A stretch of DNA of 64,000 nt from NCBI RefSeq assembly GCF_040054535.1, contig NC_090791.1, forward strand, positions 19,198,327 through 19,262,326, in the 5' to 3' direction. Made by a program: the position numbers and the translations under genes. The stretch is from Antennarius striatus (taxonomy: Eukaryota > Chordata > Actinopteri > Lophiiformes > Antennariidae). Shown piece after piece: positions 56,549-64,000 of the stretch (position 1 is the first letter of the stretch; each line of letters begins with the position of its first letter). The notes under the pieces are model-generated. The model searched no databases. It was not told where the DNA came from and was given only the letters and a program-made list of their open reading frames with translations.

Positions 56549-57698
56549 GTAAATCTGTGTCGCTGCAGCAACAACAAATATTTTTATTGCTGTTTAGAAA
56601 CTGTTGGTGTTCCGACCGGAACTCAAACACCAACAGTAAAACGTGTGGATGAAGAAAAACACCAGCAGATGTTCACGAACAGCTGGTTTTGGAGCAGGAC
56701 GTCTACAATGACGTCACCCGCTCCGCTCGGGTTTTCTTTTACCGCGCCGTCGGTGCTGGCTGATGACGACAGCGCTACGCGCATGCGCAAAAACCTCGAG
56801 CGAACTCCACCGATCTGTTATCATTCACGTCCCATGGCCACGTATCTAATCTAAGTCCACACATGAAAAAAGAGACCTCAGAACTGACACGAAAAGTTTT
56901 GTTATGCATTTAAACAATTATTTAAAAAAAAAATCCCATGTGTCACGTCAAAATAAAATATTCTGTAAAAACAGGGATTTTAGTCACTTCAGCGTGGAAT
57001 GTGAGAGCAGCCCCGTTCCACTCTGCGTCAGATGGAACACGTCACGCACATCTCCACCAAATCACCTCCAGTTAACGAGAAAAGCTTAAGTCTGCGTGGA
57101 CTGACGTGGACTGGAGGAACCTGACAGTGATGTCAATGTAATGTTCCTAATAAGCAGTGATTAATTCGCCAACGTGACAGTGAAGCCGTGCATGATGAAA
57201 CAACGTGGGTAAGCCGACATGCTCCACTGGTGCCGGTAACGGTGCCGTTACGGGCAGCTGTGGGGATTTTTAACCATTTGACTGTTTAACAAGCCACCAC
57301 ATCTCCCGGTAGGGGAATAACTACCGCCGCCTCACCGTGACAGCGGTGTCCTGGAGGGAACTACACCCGTCTAATAGTGGCTGCTAAAACCAGCAGCTAA
57401 CTGGATTGTCGGTTTCTGAGCGGAGGCTAACGGGCTAGCAGCCCGCTCCCGTTAGCACCAAGCTACATGTTAGCTAGGTAGCTCCTTCAACGTGACTGGA
57501 CTCACCGGCACAATCAGGATTCTCCGAGTGGGTTTTCAGGGCAAAGCCCGGCACAAATTCGGCAGCATTGACATTAGGGACAAACGGTTTCGCGTTCACA
57601 TTTAGGGTCGTGAATGCCGAGTCGAGCTGTCCGTCGATCGTGGCCTCCACATCGTCCTCTTGTTCCCAGGAATCAGGGGCAGTGTCTCTGTGGTCCAT
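48331..57698 (-). CDS. gspt1: Peptide chain release factor GTPase eRF3a
   Basis: Fourteen exons in coding order: 57506-57698, 56159-56203, 53107-53340, 52268-52301, 52102-52179, 51808-51988, 51452-51606, 50349-50489, 50161-50254, 49979-50059, 49707-49880, 49414-49503, 48469-48637, 48331-48383. Phases agree at every junction; 573 residues. eRF3 binds eRF1 and hydrolyses GTP to drive translation termination in the cytosol. Residues 31-51 carry overlapping PAM2 motifs ([19 protein letters not shown]) that bind poly(A)-binding protein. An acidic, proline-rich linker follows. GTPase motifs: GHVDAGKST at 155-163 (split by the exon 3/4 junction), DAPGH at 232-236, NKMD at 294-297, SGLTG in exon 8. 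The C-terminal beta-barrel domains include the conserved [16 protein letters not shown]. The 45-base exon 2 is symmetric and could be skipped without shifting frame. Confidence 0.97.
48697..49033. mobile_element. piggyBac-like MITE
   Basis: Terminal inverted repeats: TTAACTCATTGGCTGCCA at the left and the near-complement TGTCAGCCAGTGAGTTAC at the right. TTAA at the left and TTAC at the right suggest a decayed TTAA target duplication. No transposase. Sits in gspt1 intron 12. Confidence 0.55.
49040..49222. mobile_element. palindromic MITE-like repeat
   Basis: Sequence with repeated 'ataaagcgcacttgattataa' / 'ggcacattggattataag' / 'gcgccttatggtgcgg' motifs, as seen in a very common fish MITE. 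Lies right beside the piggyBac-like element, in gspt1 intron 12. Confidence 0.5.
50590..50945. repeat. dispersed repeat in gspt1 intron 7
   Basis: The right end (ggtggtcctggaaagcatta, then accgcaagtaagg and ttactgtatt) is the reverse complement of the sequence at 13578-13625. The rest is unassigned. Confidence 0.45.
50946..51451. other. gspt1 intron 7, rest
   Basis: Nothing recognisable apart from the exon 7 donor at the right end. Confidence 0.35.
52302..53106. other. gspt1 intron 3
   Basis: No other gene. A short (GT)n at 52986-53008 and a poly-T run lie near the exon 3 donor. Confidence 0.4.
53341..56158. other. gspt1 intron 2
   Basis: 2.8 kb, AT-rich. A T/A-rich stretch at 54610-54770 contains repeated 'atcaaaaa' and 'tttttgat' motifs able to fold back. 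No exon or named repeat found. Confidence 0.4.
56204..57505. other. gspt1 intron 1
   Basis: Holds a (CA)n at 56504-56546. The right half is moderately GC-rich, as expected next to the first exon. No other gene. Confidence 0.4.
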
Positions 57699-61496
<3,798 letters not shown>

Positions 61497-61835
61497 TACA
61501 GTGTCTCAGCGGTAGAGCGGGTCGTCCAATAATCACAAGATCAGCGGCTCGATTCCCGCCCCCGCCCAGCCACCTCCAAGTGTGAGCTGACAGTGGGAGG
61601 TGTCAGCTCACCTCCCAAGCACTGTCGAGGCACCCTTGAGCAAGGCGCCGTTCCCTTTGCAAGTTGGTCATTAGGGGAGCATCAAAGATGGAGCTGCCCA
61701 TCACTCGACCTCCCACTTATATTTACTGCATGCTTACAGACCCCGAGTTGTTTCAGGGGCCTGTACACACACATATATGCTTACTAACATACTAAAACCA
61801 TTAGTGAACATAATTACTTCTCCAAGTGGGATCAT
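61497..61835 (+). mobile_element. tRNA-derived SINE, copy C
   Basis: tRNA-like head with 'agcggtagagcgggtcg' and the B box 'ggctcgattcc'. Shares the 'gtgagctgacagtgggaggt', 'cccttgagcaaggcgccgtt' and 'actgcatgcttacagacccc' blocks with copies A and B. Lies in the pdxdc1 3' region. Confidence 0.75.
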
Positions 61836-62386
61836 TCAACTGTATTAAAATTATTTAAAAAACAAAACACTGACGAAGGTGAATTATCGCTGTCAGTGCG
61901 GTGAAGGACAAAAAGATGCTGGGGAGTTACTAGCGGCTATTTAGCTTGAACGAAGCTTCATGAGGGACAACATTTCACAAAGCGGCTTTGAGTAGAACTG
62001 TTTTAAATTTCCCAGTTTGGGATAAATAAAGTATACCTATCTATCTGTGTTACAGGAAGTTAAAGAATAAGGTTTGATTCATCTCATCAGCTCCAGTGTG
62101 TTTGGATCATTTTAAAATAATTTAACTCTAGTCATCTTCTAGAGTTCAGGCTCGTGTCGACACATTATGATAAAATCTAAGGCCTAAGTTTCCCTGGATT
62201 TAACTGGGATTCACTGAAGTGACTATCACAGTGGAGACATGTGGGGGTGGGGTGGCTGTCACTAATCTTTACATTCTTACAGATCCTAAACGATGGCACA
62301 AAGTGCTTTTCTGTCTCCCTTTAAACCTGGAGGACTTACATTCTTTTAACATGTGTTATGTAAAGTGGTGCCATGTGGAGACTTTC

Positions 62387-63501
62387 TTATCTCCCACTTA
62401 GCTCCGCCTCCTGGCCTTCAAGCTGCCTCTGCTCGGTGTCCGTCCCCGCCTCCGCCTCTGCAGGCGCCTCTGAGGTCTTCTCCGGTGCAGCATCACTTTG
62501 AGAATCCTCCTCAGGCAGAGGTGGGGACGGGTGGGTGATGCTCGTGGTGACACCACCCTCTTGGGGTGTTTCCTCTGCGTGTCCAATGGAACTGGTTTCA
62601 CTGAAGGAGTCGGAGGCGGCAGCCGAGCGCCGGAACAACCTTTGACCTGGGAGGGAAAAGTAAAGACTGTAAACGACTGTCGGGATGGACGGGACAGGAT
62701 GTGAGTTTAATTTATACAAACAGATAAAGAGAAGAAACAGATAAAGAAATTAGTACCCGATACTTTTATCAGTAACGCAGACAAGATAAGTTCACCTGAA
62801 ACAGAGAGAATGCTAATTTATAGACAACAAAAAGAAAAAGCTAAAATGTTTTCTTCTTTGCATGAAATAGTAAAACATGAAACTTGCCTTTTACTTGTGC
62901 ACACCCTTAAAAAGCTGTCTTTTGTTCGCTTACACTTAAATTGAACTCTAATGGGGCCTCTATTTTATTTTTAATCTGGTTTTTGCTTATTCTAATGAAT
63001 ATAATTGTCCCTGTTTTTAAATCTTTCTTCTTCCTTATTTGAAAGTTGATTTTTGTCTTTTTTAGCACCTTCTAAATTCAATTTCTTTCACATAAAGCAA
63101 TTTGAGCTTCCTGTCTTGTGCAAAAAAGGTGATCCAAATAAAGTAGGTTTTATTGTAGTCACTGAATGCCGTCGTCGTAGACGCCCCACCTGGTGGTCTC
63201 TTCGATAAGGCGGAGGGAGCGTCTTGAAGTGCCGGCCGACCCGGTTGGGCCTTGGTGGAGTATGTCACCTCAGTGGAGTCCAGGGAACCTAATTCAGTAT
63301 GATTGACAGGTGGTCTTTAACACTACAGGAGTGTATTTAAGTCGTTCACTCAAAAGCCAAAGCGGTGTGTTCCGGTCGACAGACCACGTGGTGACGACGC
63401 CTACCTGCAGCCAGGCTGAACGTCCTGCCCTTCACCGAACTCTGAACGGGGGAGAACCAGTTTAAGACGGAGCCGACCAGAGGAAGCTGTCTCATCACCC
63501 C
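62387..63501 (-). CDS. pdxdc1: PDXDC1, last three coding exons (5' part beyond window)
   Basis: Exons in coding order: 63405-63501, 63190-63288, 62387-62646, all GT-AG with agreeing phases (1 and 1). The peptide reads RQLPLVGSVLNWFSPVQSSVKG, then SLDSTEVTYSTKAQPG, then GQRLFRRSAAASDSFSETSS and an acidic, glutamate-rich tail ending at TAA 62387-62389. These blocks match my memory of the C-terminus of pyridoxal-dependent decarboxylase domain-containing protein 1, in particular the SxxFSETSS block. The PLP-binding catalytic domain would lie in upstream exons not in this window. PDXDC1 lies near RRN3 in human, which supports the call. Confidence 0.8.
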
Positions 63502-64000
63502 CTGGAACACACACACATAAAGCCAAAAACACACAATCAAGGGAGGGGGCATGTCCACACCTGTAATGACTATCTTTTCAGGTTGACTGCTCACACGTGG
63601 ACATTATAGCGCGTCTCCAGGGATCACTTCCTGCTCTGATGGACATGCAGGTAAATGAATCACTGGGTCATGAGGTTTGAGCACAAATAGAGAAATAAAT
63701 GACTGGATAGAATCTGATAAATCAACAGGATCCACAGGATTAAGTACAAAAACTGAGGATGCAAGGGGGTCATAGGTAGCGTTTCACAGAACACCTCTCA
63801 ACTATTCACACAAGAGTTTCACACAAGCAGCGAGTATTATTTACTGTTCACACTTCTCTGACAGAATTCATTCAACTAAATGTTGTCTTTTACACAGTTT
63901 GGCGTAAATGGTCAGATCTACTGAAAGTAGGGGTTTGAAAACTGTTTGCATGAGTTAGAATTTGATGAAGCAGTTTAAGAAAGTTTCTCCTGAGTCTCAA
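63502..64000. other. pdxdc1 intron, partial
   Basis: No further exon seen before the window edge. Confidence 0.4.

Overview
The window is vertebrate nuclear DNA, almost certainly from a ray-finned (teleost) fish. It holds spliced genes with GT-AG introns that match well-known vertebrate proteins. The introns carry the usual fish mix of repeats: RTE/Rex3-like LINEs, a Penelope-like element, hAT, Tc1 and piggyBac-like remnants, tRNA-headed SINEs, very long (CA)n/(GT)n tracts and several minisatellites. There is no bacterial-style gene, CRISPR array or operon.

Layout. (1) 1-3765: repeat-rich sequence, probably an intron of stxbp4, with a 5'-truncated RTE LINE. (2) 3766-24153, + strand: 3' part of stxbp4 (PDZ C-terminal half, a middle region, coiled coil); the first exons lie upstream of the window and no WW domain exon is visible. 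(3) 26800-37411, - strand: complete rrn3 (TIF-IA, RNA polymerase I initiation factor), 17 coding exons, convergent with stxbp4; the two candidate poly(A) signals are only about 35 bp apart. (4) 37412-45963: gene-poor, with a SINE and a nearly complete Rex3-like LINE (39290-42331) flanked by a 14-bp target-site duplication. (5) 45964-46461, - strand: a single-exon two-pass membrane protein resembling TMEM238. (6) 48331-57698, - strand: complete gspt1 (translation termination factor eRF3a), 14 coding exons. (7) 58000-62386: AT- and repeat-rich, probably partly pdxdc1 3'UTR. (8) 62387-63501, - strand: last three exons of pdxdc1; the rest lies beyond the right edge.

From general knowledge, RRN3, PDXDC1 and GSPT1 all lie on human 16p13, while STXBP4 is on 17q22, so this is conserved synteny next to a rearrangement. 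Exon boundaries were set by reading splice signals and checking codon phase across every junction; all junctions given for rrn3, gspt1, pdxdc1 and stxbp4 are phase-consistent. I do not see a convincing new biological system. The most interesting signals are repeats placed where they could affect RNA processing: an in-frame stxbp4 exon between complementary (GT)n and (CA)n tracts, a rrn3 intron made almost wholly of a polypurine/polypyrimidine minisatellite, and a dispersed repeat whose AGGTCA direct repeat is identical in all four units read.
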